From Mycobacterium sp. OTB74 (lineage in GTDB: Bacteria; Actinomycetota; Actinomycetes; Mycobacteriales; Mycobacteriaceae): a stretch of DNA of 64,000 nt. The translations under genes were made by a program, and so were the position numbers. The DNA lies in NCBI RefSeq assembly GCF_029892685.1, contig NZ_JARXVD010000001.1, positions 496,001 to 560,000 on the forward strand, in the 5' to 3' direction. The notes under the pieces were generated by a model, which had not been told where the DNA came from, did no database searches, and worked only from the letters and a program-made list of their open reading frames with translations. Positions 1 to 7,843 of the stretch are shown here, one piece after another; positions within the stretch are counted from its first letter, which is position 1; each line of letters begins with the position of its first letter.

Positions 1-363
1 TTGTACTGCAGGTGCTCGACTGGTTCGCCGCCGCGACGACATCAGTCAGGCTTACTCCAGCTGAGCTCAGAGTCTGACTCGTCGCTCACCTCATTCGGAG
101 ACCGCAGATTGAGCCTGGTGCCCCGGGGTGAGGTCTTTGACATCGTGGAAGGACACCGGGGCGCGAGGGTCGTCAGAAATATGTCCGTCTTCATTACCGC
201 CGCAACGGCTTCGGCGGCGGCGATCTGCACTTCCTCGGTTCCGTGCGGCTGCGCCACCATGTCGTGGTGAGCGGTGTTCGAACAGTTACTCGCCGACTCG
301 CTGCGCCGGTCTTTAGTGGCTGGCTTTCCAGTGGCTTGGCACATCGGCATACGGCACGCGCAC
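1..363. other. Window edge without a confident gene
   Basis: No gene can be firmly placed here. On the minus strand a frame from about 260 down to 42 has moderately GC-rich third positions and begins MVAQPHGTEEVQIAAAEAV, but it has no clear ribosome binding site and matches no family I know. A second minus frame ending at 91 looks equally protein-like (DDPRAPVSFHDVKDL). A short frameshifted or decayed small gene is therefore possible, but neither reading is secure. Confidence 0.3.
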
Positions 364-519
364 TCAGAACCACACCCGGCGTCCTGCTACCGGCCGGCCA
401 ACTGCACCGAGAATCCACAGAACCGCACCGATTACGATCAGAACGACTCCCACCGTATTCAGGATCGACAGTCCCAGAACGTATCCCAGAATGACCAATA
501 CGACACCCAAGATGATCAT
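364..519 (-). CDS. DUF6131 family small membrane protein
   Basis: This is a 51-residue hydrophobic protein starting MIILGVVLVILGYVLG and ending GRRVWF. It has two predicted membrane helices (about residues 2-18 and 22-41) and a short basic tail. The pattern of a hydrophobic start, an LGLSIL turn, a second helix ending LWILGAVGRP and the RRVWF end is what I recall for the DUF6131 family of actinobacteria; its biochemical role is unknown. An AAAGGGAAA purine run precedes the ATG. A SigF-type promoter about 58 bp upstream suggests stress or stationary-phase expression. The homology is from memory and the reading frame is clear. Confidence 0.75.
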   Translation of the reverse strand: MIILGVVLVILGYVLGLSILNTVGVVLIVIGAVLWILGAVGRPVAGRRVWF

Positions 520-577
520 GGCATTTTCCCTTTCAGCAGTGCTGTTGACGTATCCGTCAGAAGCGATGGATTACGGG

Positions 578-603
578 TACCCGGCCCAAACCACGGCCAA
601 ACC
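578..603 (-). promoter_or_regulatory. SigF-type promoter for the DUF6131 gene
   Basis: On the minus strand the -35 element GGTTT (599-603) and the -10 element GGGTA (578-582) are separated by exactly 16 bp. This matches the mycobacterial SigF consensus GGTTT-N15-17-GGGTA. It lies about 58 bp upstream of the ATG at 519. Confidence 0.7.
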
Positions 604-698
604 CTGGTCTTCCGCAGTGGTTCCCGAAAAGCATTCGGTCAGTACGTGTCTCGGCCTCACCTTCGGCTGGCTGCTCGCGCTGGTCACCTGTTGTGCGC

Positions 699-1118
699 TC
701 AATGATTGCTACGAGACGCAGCGCGATTGGCTTTCTGGATCGCGTTGACGAGCCCTGCTTTGGTCATGGTCGATCTCCCGCGAATCTCAAGTCGGCGCGC
801 AACCTCGAGCAGATACTTCTTGCTCGCTTTGGCGTTGACGCCCTCAGCGGTCGCTCCGTGTGCGTTGGGTCCGCCCGTGGTTGCTCGCTGATCAGAGGGG
901 CCGGGTTGGTCTTTGGCCTCCCAGCGGTCGCCCACTTTTTCGTAGCTGTGTTTCAGCGCGGCATATGCGACGCGGTGGGCACGCTCGCCTTCTCCGTATG
1001 TGGCAACCGCTGAATCGTGCACCTTGGCAAAGGTGCGCTGCGCCTTGGGCCCCGAATTCTTTACAGTACTGGGTAATTCGTCCTGTATGGGCCGGCCTTG
1101 TTTGGTGGTCTTCGGCAT
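699..1118 (-). CDS. ChaB family protein with C-terminal Rho-N/SAP-like domain
   Basis: The product has 139 residues. Residues 1-70 form a ChaB domain (MPKTTKQGRPIQDELPST, then FAKVHDSAVATYGEGERAHRVAYAALKHSYEKVGDRW). A flexible Gly/Pro-rich linker leads to a C-terminal helix pair (KKYLLEVARRLEIRGRSTM, then TKAGLVNAIQKA) resembling the Rho-N/SAP nucleic-acid-binding fold. ChaB was named for a cation transport regulator, but in actinobacteria this architecture is a small stress-associated protein of unclear mechanism. The start at 1118 is chosen because GAAGGAGGGAG lies just upstream; a longer frame to 1181 has no such site. It sits among other stress-type small genes. Confidence 0.8.
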   Translation of the reverse strand: MPKTTKQGRPIQDELPSTVKNSGPKAQRTFAKVHDSAVATYGEGERAHRVAYAALKHSYEKVGDRWEAKDQPGPSDQRATTGGPNAHGATAEGVNAKASKKYLLEVARRLEIRGRSTMTKAGLVNAIQKANRAASRSNH

Positions 1119-1199
1119 GACGGATACTCCCTCCTTCTGGTGTGCACTGGAGATGGTCGGACGGCGCCCGGAGCGTTGCAATCAATCGGGACCACACCT

Positions 1200-1475
1200 T
1201 CAGAGGCGAGGATTGCCCATCCGCCGCTGCATGAGGTGTTGGTTGTGCACCAGTCTGTTGAGCAGCCACACTGAGCCGACAGTGGCAGCCACAACGGCCG
1301 CAATGATCGCGATGGACCCGACGTACAGACGGTCGGAGCTGAGGGCGATGAATCCTGTCAGCAGGCCGAAAAACGCCAAACCATAGGCGATTACAGTCGG
1401 CACGATCGTGGTGCGGGCCAAATTCTGGTCGGTCACCGCAACAGGCTCAGACTGGTCAGGTCGTGAATCGTGCAT
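1200..1475 (-). CDS. Small two-helix membrane protein
   Basis: The product has 91 residues: a polar N-terminus, two membrane helices (about 25-45 and 52-73) and a basic cytoplasmic tail (QRRMGNPRL). I do not recognise a named family. Third codon positions are GC-rich and a GGGGG run precedes the ATG, supporting a real gene. A SigF-type promoter lies 90 bp upstream, so it probably belongs to the same general-stress regulon as its neighbours. Confidence 0.6.
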   Translation of the reverse strand: MHDSRPDQSEPVAVTDQNLARTTIVPTVIAYGLAFFGLLTGFIALSSDRLYVGSIAIIAAVVAATVGSVWLLNRLVHNQHLMQRRMGNPRL

Positions 1476-1565
1476 GCTGCCCCCAAACCGTCATCTTTTT
1501 CAGCACTCGATTCGGGCATGGGTACAGCCGCCTCCGACCGTCTGTCTGTAGGGACTGGCGGTGAA

Positions 1566-1590
1566 TACCCGGTTAGGTCGGCGCCAAACC
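1566..1590 (-). promoter_or_regulatory. SigF-type promoter for the membrane-protein gene at 1200-1475
   Basis: On the minus strand GGTTT (1586-1590) and GGGTA (1566-1570) are separated by 15 bp, within the SigF spacer range. This is the second such site in 1.1 kb. It lies 90 bp upstream of the ATG at 1475. Confidence 0.65.
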
Positions 1591-1862
1591 GCGCCGCTGA
1601 TAGTGGAGGTGCAATACCGCTGGACCGCTAGGTGATTCGAGTGGAGTCCCTTGAGGTTTCGGTGATGGGCGATTGGATCGGGTAAGGCGGGTATCAAATC
1701 TCCAGCCGACTACGCAGCATCCATGACCCCGCCGGCGTGCCCTGGTGACCCTGTCGTCGCCGCTGACTGGGTGGTTGCGCGAAAACTGCTGTGAGTCAAC
1801 GCATTTTGGCGATGAATCACCGTGGGCTCCCGATACTGCCCGAAGAATCAAGGAGATGTCAG

Positions 1863-2336
1863 ATGGAAGGCCAGAAGTCCGATCCCGTCGACCATGCGCG
1901 TACTACTCGCAAACACGCCGGGGAGTCGATGAAATACGGTGCCAACGGCCTTGGGCTGATTCTCATCGCGATCGGGGTGGTGGCAGTCCTGGTGAGCCTG
2001 TCGACGGTTGCCGTCGGTCAGTCACTCGTCGGGGGTGTCGCAGCCTTGGTGGCATTGATTGCGTTTGTGGCCGGAGCGGTATGGCTCGGATCGATGCATC
2101 GGCGTGTGCGAGTGATGCAGGACCGGTGCTGCCGAGCATCCCGACGAGCAACAGGAGCCGCCGACCAGCTGACTGCACGTACCCAATGCGCCGACCCGAA
2201 AACCGGGCAGAGTTGGCGTATCCAGTGGTGCCATCCGGCATGCCAAACCTGCGGGTTGCTCGTACGCATGTTCGTGGGGCCGGGCGCCGCCGACTGCCGG
2301 TCAACCGTGCCCAAGCGGCGCGCCGAGCGCATCTGA
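1863..2336 (+). CDS. usfY: UsfY-like stress protein, probably frameshifted near its C-terminus
   Basis: From the ATG at 1863 (AAGGAG at 1850-1855) the protein reads MEGQKSDPVDHARTTRKHAGES followed by two membrane helices (about residues 26-47 and 54-76) and MHRRVRVMQDR. The DPVDH-RTTR-AGES start and double helix are what I recall of UsfY, a small membrane protein encoded next to the sigF operon in mycobacteria. After residue about 87 the open frame continues to 2336 but becomes Cys/Arg-rich with poor GC3. A +1 shift around 2121-2130 instead gives TGAAEHPDEQQEPPTS and a stop at 2170-2172, a more natural acidic tail. I therefore suspect a frameshift (native or sequencing) with a true length near 103 residues. 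Confidence 0.6.
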   Translation: MEGQKSDPVDHARTTRKHAGESMKYGANGLGLILIAIGVVAVLVSLSTVAVGQSLVGGVAALVALIAFVAGAVWLGSMHRRVRVMQDRCCRASRRATGAADQLTARTQCADPKTGQSWRIQWCHPACQTCGLLVRMFVGPGAADCRSTVPKRRAERI

Positions 2337-2523
2337 TCTGCTGCCGGTGGCTTGTTGGCTGGTGGCAGCTATAGCGTGTCGGTCGCCCGGAATTGTCAGT
2401 GCCTGGTGATAGACCAGTAGATGTGCCCCAGCACGAACCGCTACACAGCAAAAATGTGATGTGCGACACGCCGCGTGGGAGCGGTGTCGTGGGTGTTCGA
2501 CCTGGGAATTTCACGAATGTGGT

Positions 2524-2571
2524 TCAGAACATGTTGTATCTGCTGGCAATGTCGGCCACTAGGTGTAGTGT
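2524..2571 (+). promoter_or_regulatory. Paired NrdR-like boxes upstream of nrdHIE
   Basis: Two imperfect palindromes lie upstream of nrdH: TCAGAACATGTTGTAT (2524-2539, core AACATGTT) and CCACTAGGTGTAGTGT (2556-2571, arms CACTA/TAGTG perfectly inverted). The second matches the NrdR consensus acaCtATaTAtaGtgt at 12 of 16 positions. The centres are 32 bp apart, about three helical turns, as expected for NrdR repressor pairs. The rest of 2337-2814 (478 bp) holds no gene I can support. Confidence 0.65.
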
Positions 2572-2814
2572 TTGGAAGACCGACAGGCCCCCACAGATCG
2601 AGGGTCGACCGGGGTTGCGAAGTCAGGTGTGAACGGTTTTTCGGCCACATCTGAGGCGCGGTTCAGGTCGGCCGGACATCCGGGAATTTCGGGGGATAGC
2701 CGGGCCGCTGAAGGAAGTGACATTTCAGTGGTGAGCAGTACCCGAGTAGTTGCCAGTCAGAGTTAGTCAGCCAACGTCTTGAGAGCCTTCCAGGGGAAGA
2801 GGAGTCGAACCGAG

Positions 2815-3054
2815 ATGACCGTCACCGTGTACACCAAGCCGGCATGTGTGCAGTGCAACGCCACCTACAAGGCGCTGGACAAGGCGGGCATCGCCTACCG
2901 GAAAATCGACATCAGCGTTGATGACGAAGCCCGGGACTACGTGATGGCGCTCGGCTACCTGCAGGCCCCGGTGGTGGTGGCCGGTGACGAGCACTGGTCA
3001 GGCTTCCGTCCGGACCGGATCAAAGCGCTCAGCGGGGCGGCGGTCAGCGCCTAG
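2815..3054 (+). CDS. nrdH: Glutaredoxin-like protein NrdH
   Basis: This 79-residue redoxin is the electron donor for class Ib ribonucleotide reductase. The redox pair is C11 and C14 in KPACVQC; NrdH proteins carry CxQC. The C-terminal [12 protein letters not shown] segment is the NrdH hallmark in the place where glutaredoxins bind glutathione, and it favours reduction by thioredoxin reductase. The start at 2815 follows AAGAGGAG (2797-2804) at good spacing; an upstream in-frame start is unnecessary. It is the first gene of nrdHIE, 34 bp ahead of nrdI, and is preceded by paired NrdR boxes. Confidence 0.96.
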   Translation: MTVTVYTKPACVQCNATYKALDKAGIAYRKIDISVDDEARDYVMALGYLQAPVVVAGDEHWSGFRPDRIKALSGAAVSA

Positions 3055-3088
3055 GGGGTCAATCAGCCAAGGAGAAGTGAGGAGAACG

Positions 3089-3553
3089 ATGAGCAATCTC
3101 GTCTACTTCTCCAGCGTGTCGGAGAACACCCACCGCTTCGTGCAGAAGCTGGGCATCCCCGCCATTCGCATTCCATTGCACGGGCGCCTCGATGACGGGG
3201 TCATCACCGAGCCGTACGTGCTGGTGCTCCCGACCTATGGCGGCGGGCGAGCCACCCCCGACATCAACGACGGTGGTTATGTACCCAAGCAGGTCATCGC
3301 GTTTCTCAACAACGAGCACAACCGCTCATTGATCCGCGGCGTTATTGCCGCTGGCAACAACAACTTTGGTGCCGAGTTCGCTTATGCGGGCAATGTGGTC
3401 TCCCGTAAATGCGGGGTGCCGTTCCTGTACCGCTTCGAACTGATGGGGACCCCGGATGACGTGGACGCCGTTCGAGAGGGCCTGGCCAATTTCTGGGAAG
3501 AATTCTGGAAGGAACAGACGTGTCACCAACCGTCGCAGCTGCAGAACCAGTAG
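3089..3553 (+). CDS. nrdI: Flavodoxin-like protein NrdI
   Basis: This 154-residue FMN protein supplies oxidant for assembling the dimanganese-tyrosyl radical of NrdF. FMN-phosphate contacts come from the N-terminal [12 protein letters not shown] loop. The PTYGGG (about residue 49) and GNNNFG (about residue 90) loops are typical of NrdI. The ATG at 3089 follows GTGAGGAG. Its last 34 bases overlap the start of nrdE, indicating translational coupling. This overlap is unusually long but is supported by the GTG start and ribosome site of nrdE. Confidence 0.96.
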   Translation: MSNLVYFSSVSENTHRFVQKLGIPAIRIPLHGRLDDGVITEPYVLVLPTYGGGRATPDINDGGYVPKQVIAFLNNEHNRSLIRGVIAAGNNNFGAEFAYAGNVVSRKCGVPFLYRFELMGTPDDVDAVREGLANFWEEFWKEQTCHQPSQLQNQ

Positions 3554-5688
3554 CCGCCACCTCGCATGCATTGCCGGGGGAGAGCGACTACCACGCGCTC
3601 AACGCGATGCTCAATCTGTACGACAAGGACGGCAAGATTCAGTTCGACAAGGATGTGCTGGCCGCACGTGAGTACTTCCTGCAGCACGTCAACCAGAACA
3701 CGGTCTTCTTCCACAGCCAGGACGAGAAGCTCGACTACCTAATCGAGAAGGAGTACTACGAGCGCGAAGTGCTCGACCAGTACAGCCGCAACTTCGTGAA
3801 GAGCCTGCTGGACCGGGCGTACGCCAAGAAGTTCCGCTTCCCGACGTTTTTGGGCGCGTTCAAGTACTACACCAGCTACACGCTGAAGACGTTCGACGGC
3901 AAGCGCTACCTGGAGCGCTTCGAGGACCGTGTGGTGATGGTGGCCCTGACGCTGGCCGCCGGTGACACCGACCTGGCCGAGAAGCTGGTCGACGAGATCA
4001 TCGACGGCCGGTTCCAGCCGGCTACCCCGACGTTCCTCAACTCGGGCAAGAAGCAGCGCGGCGAGCCGGTGAGCTGCTTCCTGCTGCGCATCGAGGACAA
4101 CATGGAGTCCATCGGGCGCTCCATTAACTCGGCTCTGCAGCTGTCCAAGCGCGGCGGCGGAGTTGCGTTGCTGCTCAGCAACATTCGCGAACACGGCGCG
4201 CCGATCAAGAACATCGAGAACCAGTCCTCGGGCGTCATCCCGATCATGAAGCTGCTGGAGGATTCGTTCTCCTACGCCAACCAGCTCGGCGCGCGCCAGG
4301 GTGCCGGTGCGGTGTACCTGCACGCGCATCACCCGGACATCTATCGGTTCCTGGATACCAAGCGGGAGAACGCCGACGAGAAGATCCGGATCAAGACGCT
4401 GAGCCTCGGCGTGGTGATCCCGGACATCACCTTCGAGCTGGCCAAGAAGAACGACGACATGTACCTGTTCTCGCCCTACGACGTCGAGCGTGTCTACGGC
4501 CTGCCGTTCGCCGACATCAACGTCACCGAGAAATACTACGAGATGGTCGACAACGGAGCCATCCGTAAGACCAAGATCAAGGCTCGCGAGTTCTTCCAGA
4601 CTCTGGCTGAGTTGCAGTTCGAGTCGGGCTACCCGTACATCATGTACGAGGACACCGTGAACCGGGCCAACCCCATCGCGGGCAAGATCACCCACTCGAA
4701 CCTGTGCTCGGAAATCCTGCAGGTCTCGACGCCGTCGATCTTCAACGACGACCTGTCCTACGCCAAGGTGGGCAAAGACATCTCGTGCAACCTGGGTTCG
4801 CTGAACATCGCCAAGACCATGGATTCACCGGACTTCGCGCAGACCATCGAGGTGTCGATCCGCGCGCTGACCGCGGTGAGCGATCAGACCCACATCTGGT
4901 CGGTGCCGTCGATTGAGCAGGGCAACAACGATTCTCATGCCATCGGCCTGGGGCAGATGAACCTGCACGGCTACTTGGCCCGGGAACGGATTCACTACGG
5001 GTCCGAAGAGGGCATCGACTTCACCGATATCTACTTCTACACGGTGCTCTTCCACGCACTGCGGGCGTCGAATCTCATTGCGATAGAACGTGGTAAGCGT
5101 TTCGGCGGGTTCGAGAACTCGAAGTACGCCAGCGGCGAGTTCTTCGACAAGTACACCGAGCAGGTGTGGGAGCCGAAGACCGACAAGGTGCGCCAGATTT
5201 TCGCAGACGCCGGCATTCACATTCCGACGCAAGATGATTGGCGCTCGTTGAAGGAGTCCGTGCAGACGCACGGCATCTACAACCAGAACCTTCAGGCCGT
5301 CCCGCCGACGGGGTCCATCTCGTACATCAACCACTCGACGTCGTCGATCCATCCGGTGGCGTCGAAGATCGAAATTCGCAAGGAAGGCAAGATCGGCCGG
5401 GTTTACTACCCGGCGCCGTACCTGACGAACGACAACCTGGAGTACTACCAGGACGCGTATGAGATCGGCTACGAGAAGATCATCGACACCTACGCCGCTG
5501 CGACTCAGCATGTGGACCAAGGGCTTTCGCTGACGCTGTTCTTCAAGGACACCGCGACGACCCGCGACGTCAACAAGGCGCAGATCTACGCGTGGCGCAA
5601 GGGCATCAAGACGCTGTACTACATCCGACTGCGGCAGATGGCGCTGGAAGGCACTGAGGTCGAGGGTTGCGTGTCCTGCATGCTCTAG
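3520..5688 (+). CDS. nrdE: Class Ib ribonucleoside-diphosphate reductase, alpha subunit
   Basis: The product has 722 residues and reduces ribonucleoside diphosphates to deoxyribonucleotides. The active-site cysteines are visible: C186 in PVSCFLL, C396 in SNLCSEI, and the C-terminal shuttle pair C717/C720 in GCVSCML. The N-terminal region has the short class Ib form without a full ATP cone. The first about 29 residues ([19 protein letters not shown]) extend beyond the 693-residue M. tuberculosis protein, so an internal start (MLNLYD) is an alternative. The GTG at 3520 lies 5-10 bases after a GGAAGGAA site. The partner subunit nrdF2 is 8 kb away. Confidence 0.97.
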   Translation: MSPTVAAAEPVAATSHALPGESDYHALNAMLNLYDKDGKIQFDKDVLAAREYFLQHVNQNTVFFHSQDEKLDYLIEKEYYEREVLDQYSRNFVKSLLDRAYAKKFRFPTFLGAFKYYTSYTLKTFDGKRYLERFEDRVVMVALTLAAGDTDLAEKLVDEIIDGRFQPATPTFLNSGKKQRGEPVSCFLLRIEDNMESIGRSINSALQLSKRGGGVALLLSNIREHGAPIKNIENQSSGVIPIMKLLEDSFSYANQLGARQGAGAVYLHAHHPDIYRFLDTKRENADEKIRIKTLSLGVVIPDITFELAKKNDDMYLFSPYDVERVYGLPFADINVTEKYYEMVDNGAIRKTKIKAREFFQTLAELQFESGYPYIMYEDTVNRANPIAGKITHSNLCSEILQVSTPSIFNDDLSYAKVGKDISCNLGSLNIAKTMDSPDFAQTIEVSIRALTAVSDQTHIWSVPSIEQGNNDSHAIGLGQMNLHGYLARERIHYGSEEGIDFTDIYFYTVLFHALRASNLIAIERGKRFGGFENSKYASGEFFDKYTEQVWEPKTDKVRQIFADAGIHIPTQDDWRSLKESVQTHGIYNQNLQAVPPTGSISYINHSTSSIHPVASKIEIRKEGKIGRVYYPAPYLTNDNLEYYQDAYEIGYEKIIDTYAAATQHVDQGLSLTLFFKDTATTRDVNKAQIYAWRKGIKTLYYIRLRQMALEGTEVEGCVSCML

Positions 5689-5775
5689 GCACGCGGGTAG
5701 TGAACTGAGTGATGCCCAAGCGCGGGAAAGTACGCGCGGAGTCCGACAGCAACGGGGTGCCGTATCTGCGCAGCA

Positions 5776-5817
5776 GCTCCGGACCACCTCCGTGACAGAA
5801 CGTAGATGGTCCGGAGC
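5776..5817. terminator. Long stem-loop downstream of nrdE
   Basis: A perfect 11-bp inverted repeat (GCTCCGGACCA at 5776-5786, TGGTCCGGAGC at 5807-5817) encloses a 20-base loop, 88 bp after the nrdE stop. No T-run follows, so it could be a factor-assisted terminator, an mRNA-stabilising hairpin or a protein site. The rest of 5689-5920 contains only a 27-codon open frame (5713-5796) that I cannot support as a gene. Confidence 0.4.
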
Positions 5818-5920
5818 GGAGACGGGTGTGGGGTCGTCCGAATGGCCGATACCCACGACGACACCGTCATGGCAGCGTGATCCCGGTCCGTACGACCCGT
5901 ATTCCGAAGGGGCTGAACAC

Positions 5921-6244
5921 ATGAACTGGGCGAAGAAGGTTGCCACGAGCTGTGCTGGTGTCGCGGCGGTGATCAGCCTCGGTGCCGCGCCGGCCGCGCA
6001 CGCCGAGACGATGCTCGGTGGCGTCGACGTCAACGCCTGGTGCAAATCGTTTGTGGGCGCGACCGAACTCAGCGGGATCCGGTATGACCCCAGCAACGCC
6101 TATTCGTGGCGATGCACCTACCTCGACCTCTCCTGGCGCGACGTTGATATGAACGCTGCGTGCGACCTCCAGTACGGCGGCGGCGCATACTCTCGGCCAC
6201 TCAACAAACACGATGCACGGTCGTGGCGTTGCTTTCGCGGGTGA
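5921..6244 (+). CDS. Small secreted protein with two Cys-containing repeats
   Basis: The product has 107 residues. Residues 1-26 form a Sec signal peptide (basic MNWAKK, hydrophobic core, cleavage after AHA). The mature part contains two similar units: VDVNAWC...NAYSWRC and VDMNAAC...DARSWRC. Each has two cysteines about 30 residues apart, suggesting two disulphide-closed modules. I do not recognise a named family or function. The start at 5921 follows AAGGGG and gives a proper signal peptide; an earlier in-frame ATG at 5792 would bury it. It is probably monocistronic between nrdE and the DUF5997 gene. Confidence 0.75.
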   Translation: MNWAKKVATSCAGVAAVISLGAAPAAHAETMLGGVDVNAWCKSFVGATELSGIRYDPSNAYSWRCTYLDLSWRDVDMNAACDLQYGGGAYSRPLNKHDARSWRCFRG

Positions 6245-6421
6245 TCTCGCGCCGGTGATTGCATAGCGCTCGCTTCCGAACCCGCGCTGCGCACCGGCCG
6301 CAGGGCTGGTCGTGGCTAGGGTCCGCATGGCTCTCTTTGAGCACGCGGTGCCGAGTCCGAACCCGCCGAGAGTCGCTTTCGGCCGTGGTGCAGCAACAGA
6401 CGACACCCGGAGGAAATAGAC

Positions 6422-6808
6422 TCAGCTCTCGCGAGCCTGGTCCGCATGCAGTGCCTTCACGCGACGTTGCTCGCGCAACACTTCCTGGTAGCTCTCGCGT
6501 TCGATGACCAGCCAATCCGGCTTCTCCTCGAGCAGTTGATTGATCTGCTCGGTGGTGAGCGCCTTCTCGACGCCGCCGCGCGCAAGACCGGCGATAGAGA
6601 CGCCCAACTTCGCGGCCACGAGGTTCTTCGGGTGGGGTCCGTTCCTGCGGAGGTCCTTGAGCCACTGCGGCGGATCGTCCTGTAGGGCGGCGAGCTCGGC
6701 GCGGGTGATCGCGTTCTCCTGGAACTCCGCAGGCGTCGCGGGCAGGTACACGTCCAGCTTCTTGGCCGCCGTGGCGGGTTTCATGGACTGCGCGTTTGGC
6801 CTGCTCAT
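6422..6808 (-). CDS. DUF5997 family protein
   Basis: This is a 128-residue soluble protein. It begins MSRPNAQSMKPATAAKKLDVYLPATPAEFQ and continues with ITRAELAALQDDPPQWL, then NGPHPKNLVAAKLGVSIAGLARGGV. This matches my recollection of DUF5997, a conserved actinobacterial family of unknown function. The LGVSIAGLARGGV stretch resembles the recognition part of a small helix-turn-helix, so DNA binding is a guess. It is divergent from the LysR-like gene with only 28 bp between starts, a pairing I recall as recurrent in actinobacteria. Confidence 0.8.
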   Translation of the reverse strand: MSRPNAQSMKPATAAKKLDVYLPATPAEFQENAITRAELAALQDDPPQWLKDLRRNGPHPKNLVAAKLGVSIAGLARGGVEKALTTEQINQLLEEKPDWLVIERESYQEVLREQRRVKALHADQARES

Positions 6809-6836
6809 GACTTCAGCCTATCGGTAACCTGATGCC

Positions 6837-7550
6837 GTGACCCCGATCCGCCTCACCCTCGGGTACGTCCCTGGTGGGACGCCCGCCAAGTGGGCTCGGA
6901 TCTGGGCGGAACGGCACCCCGATACTCCGTTGCAATTGCATGCCGTCGCCGCGGCGGAAGCGGCCGCCGCAGTGCGGGCCGGCACCGTTGACGTGGCGTT
7001 GCTCCGACTGCCGGCTGACACGTCCGGGCTGGCCGTCATCCCGCTCTACGAGGAGACGGCGGTGGCCGTGGTGCCGACCGATCACCTTCTCAGCGCCGTC
7101 GACGAGATCACCGCTGCGGACCTCGACGGCGAGCCGACGCTGCTGCCACTGGACGACGTCGTCAGCTGGACGGACGCTCCCGGCACCCCGGTCGACCATC
7201 GACCCGAAACCACCGAGGACGCAATAGAACTCGTCGCCGCAGGGATGGGCGCACTCATCGTTCCCCAGTCACTGGCCCGGCTGTATCACCGCAAGGACCT
7301 CACGTATCGCCCCATCACCGACGCGCCGACCTGCCCTGTGGCGCTTGCCTTCCCGGAAGGGCCGCAGCCGGAGCTGGTCGAGGAGTTCATCGGGATTGTG
7401 CGGGGCCGCAAAGCTAGTTCGTCGCGCGGGCAGGCCGAGCCGGCGCCGAAACGCACCGCGCGGGAGAAGACCCTCGCGAAGCAGGCCGCTCGCGCAGCCG
7501 CGGGTAAGGTCGCCCGCAAGCCGGGCCGTGCCACGCGCGGTCGACGCTGA
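6837..7550 (+). CDS. LysR-type substrate-binding-domain protein lacking the DNA-binding domain
   Basis: The product has 237 residues. Residues 1-185 resemble the periplasmic-binding-protein-like effector domain of LysR regulators: LTLGYVPGGTPAKW, the DVALLRLP strand, VPTDHLL, a second lobe with AIELVAAGMGALIVPQSLA, and a return strand. The N-terminal winged helix-turn-helix of a true LysR protein is absent. Residues about 190-237 form a Lys/Arg/Ala-rich tail (PAPKRTAREKTLAKQAARAA) that could bind nucleic acid non-specifically. The GTG at 6837 is the only sensible start: the ATG at 6832 is followed at once by a stop. It is divergently paired with the DUF5997 gene and may act with it. Confidence 0.75.
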   Translation: MTPIRLTLGYVPGGTPAKWARIWAERHPDTPLQLHAVAAAEAAAAVRAGTVDVALLRLPADTSGLAVIPLYEETAVAVVPTDHLLSAVDEITAADLDGEPTLLPLDDVVSWTDAPGTPVDHRPETTEDAIELVAAGMGALIVPQSLARLYHRKDLTYRPITDAPTCPVALAFPEGPQPELVEEFIGIVRGRKASSSRGQAEPAPKRTAREKTLAKQAARAAAGKVARKPGRATRGRR

Positions 7551-7790
7551 CGTAAGACGCTGACGCAACTGGTAACACTCGAATTTCTTAGGTCCCAGTA
7601 ACTGCAGCACGTGTCGAGGACTGTGGTGTGTACACCCTCGAATCCGGCGGCACGCCCCCGTACAAACACAAGTAGCGGCTACGCCAGGTGGCTCAGCCAA
7701 GCGATATGCCGCTCCACATGACAACGCTGTTTTCGCAGCCGTGAAGGCCGATCGCGCGACTGACACAGCATCACATTCAAGAACCTCCTT

Positions 7791-7818
7791 GCATCTGCCG
7801 AATCAGCTCGGCAGATGC
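7791..7818 (+). promoter_or_regulatory. Perfect hairpin in the leader of the interrupted hydrolase gene
   Basis: An 11-bp perfect stem (GCATCTGCCGA 7791-7801, TCGGCAGATGC 7808-7818) with a 6-base loop ends 25 bp before the ATG at 7844. No T-run follows, so it is more likely an operator or mRNA leader structure than a terminator. The remainder of 7551-7843 has no gene I can support. Confidence 0.5.
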
Positions 7819-7843
7819 GAAGCCCGACAGTAGGGAATCGACC

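Noticed and set aside
1655..1684. Possible SigF promoter ahead of the UsfY-like gene (GGTTT at 1655-1659, GGGTA at 1680-1684)
   Set aside because: The 20-bp spacer is outside the SigF range and the site is 180 bp from the start codon.
4825..6096. 423-codon minus-strand frame over the nrdE 3' end and beyond
   Set aside because: It is a compositional shadow of nrdE; it crosses an intergenic hairpin and the secreted-protein gene and has no recognisable domain.
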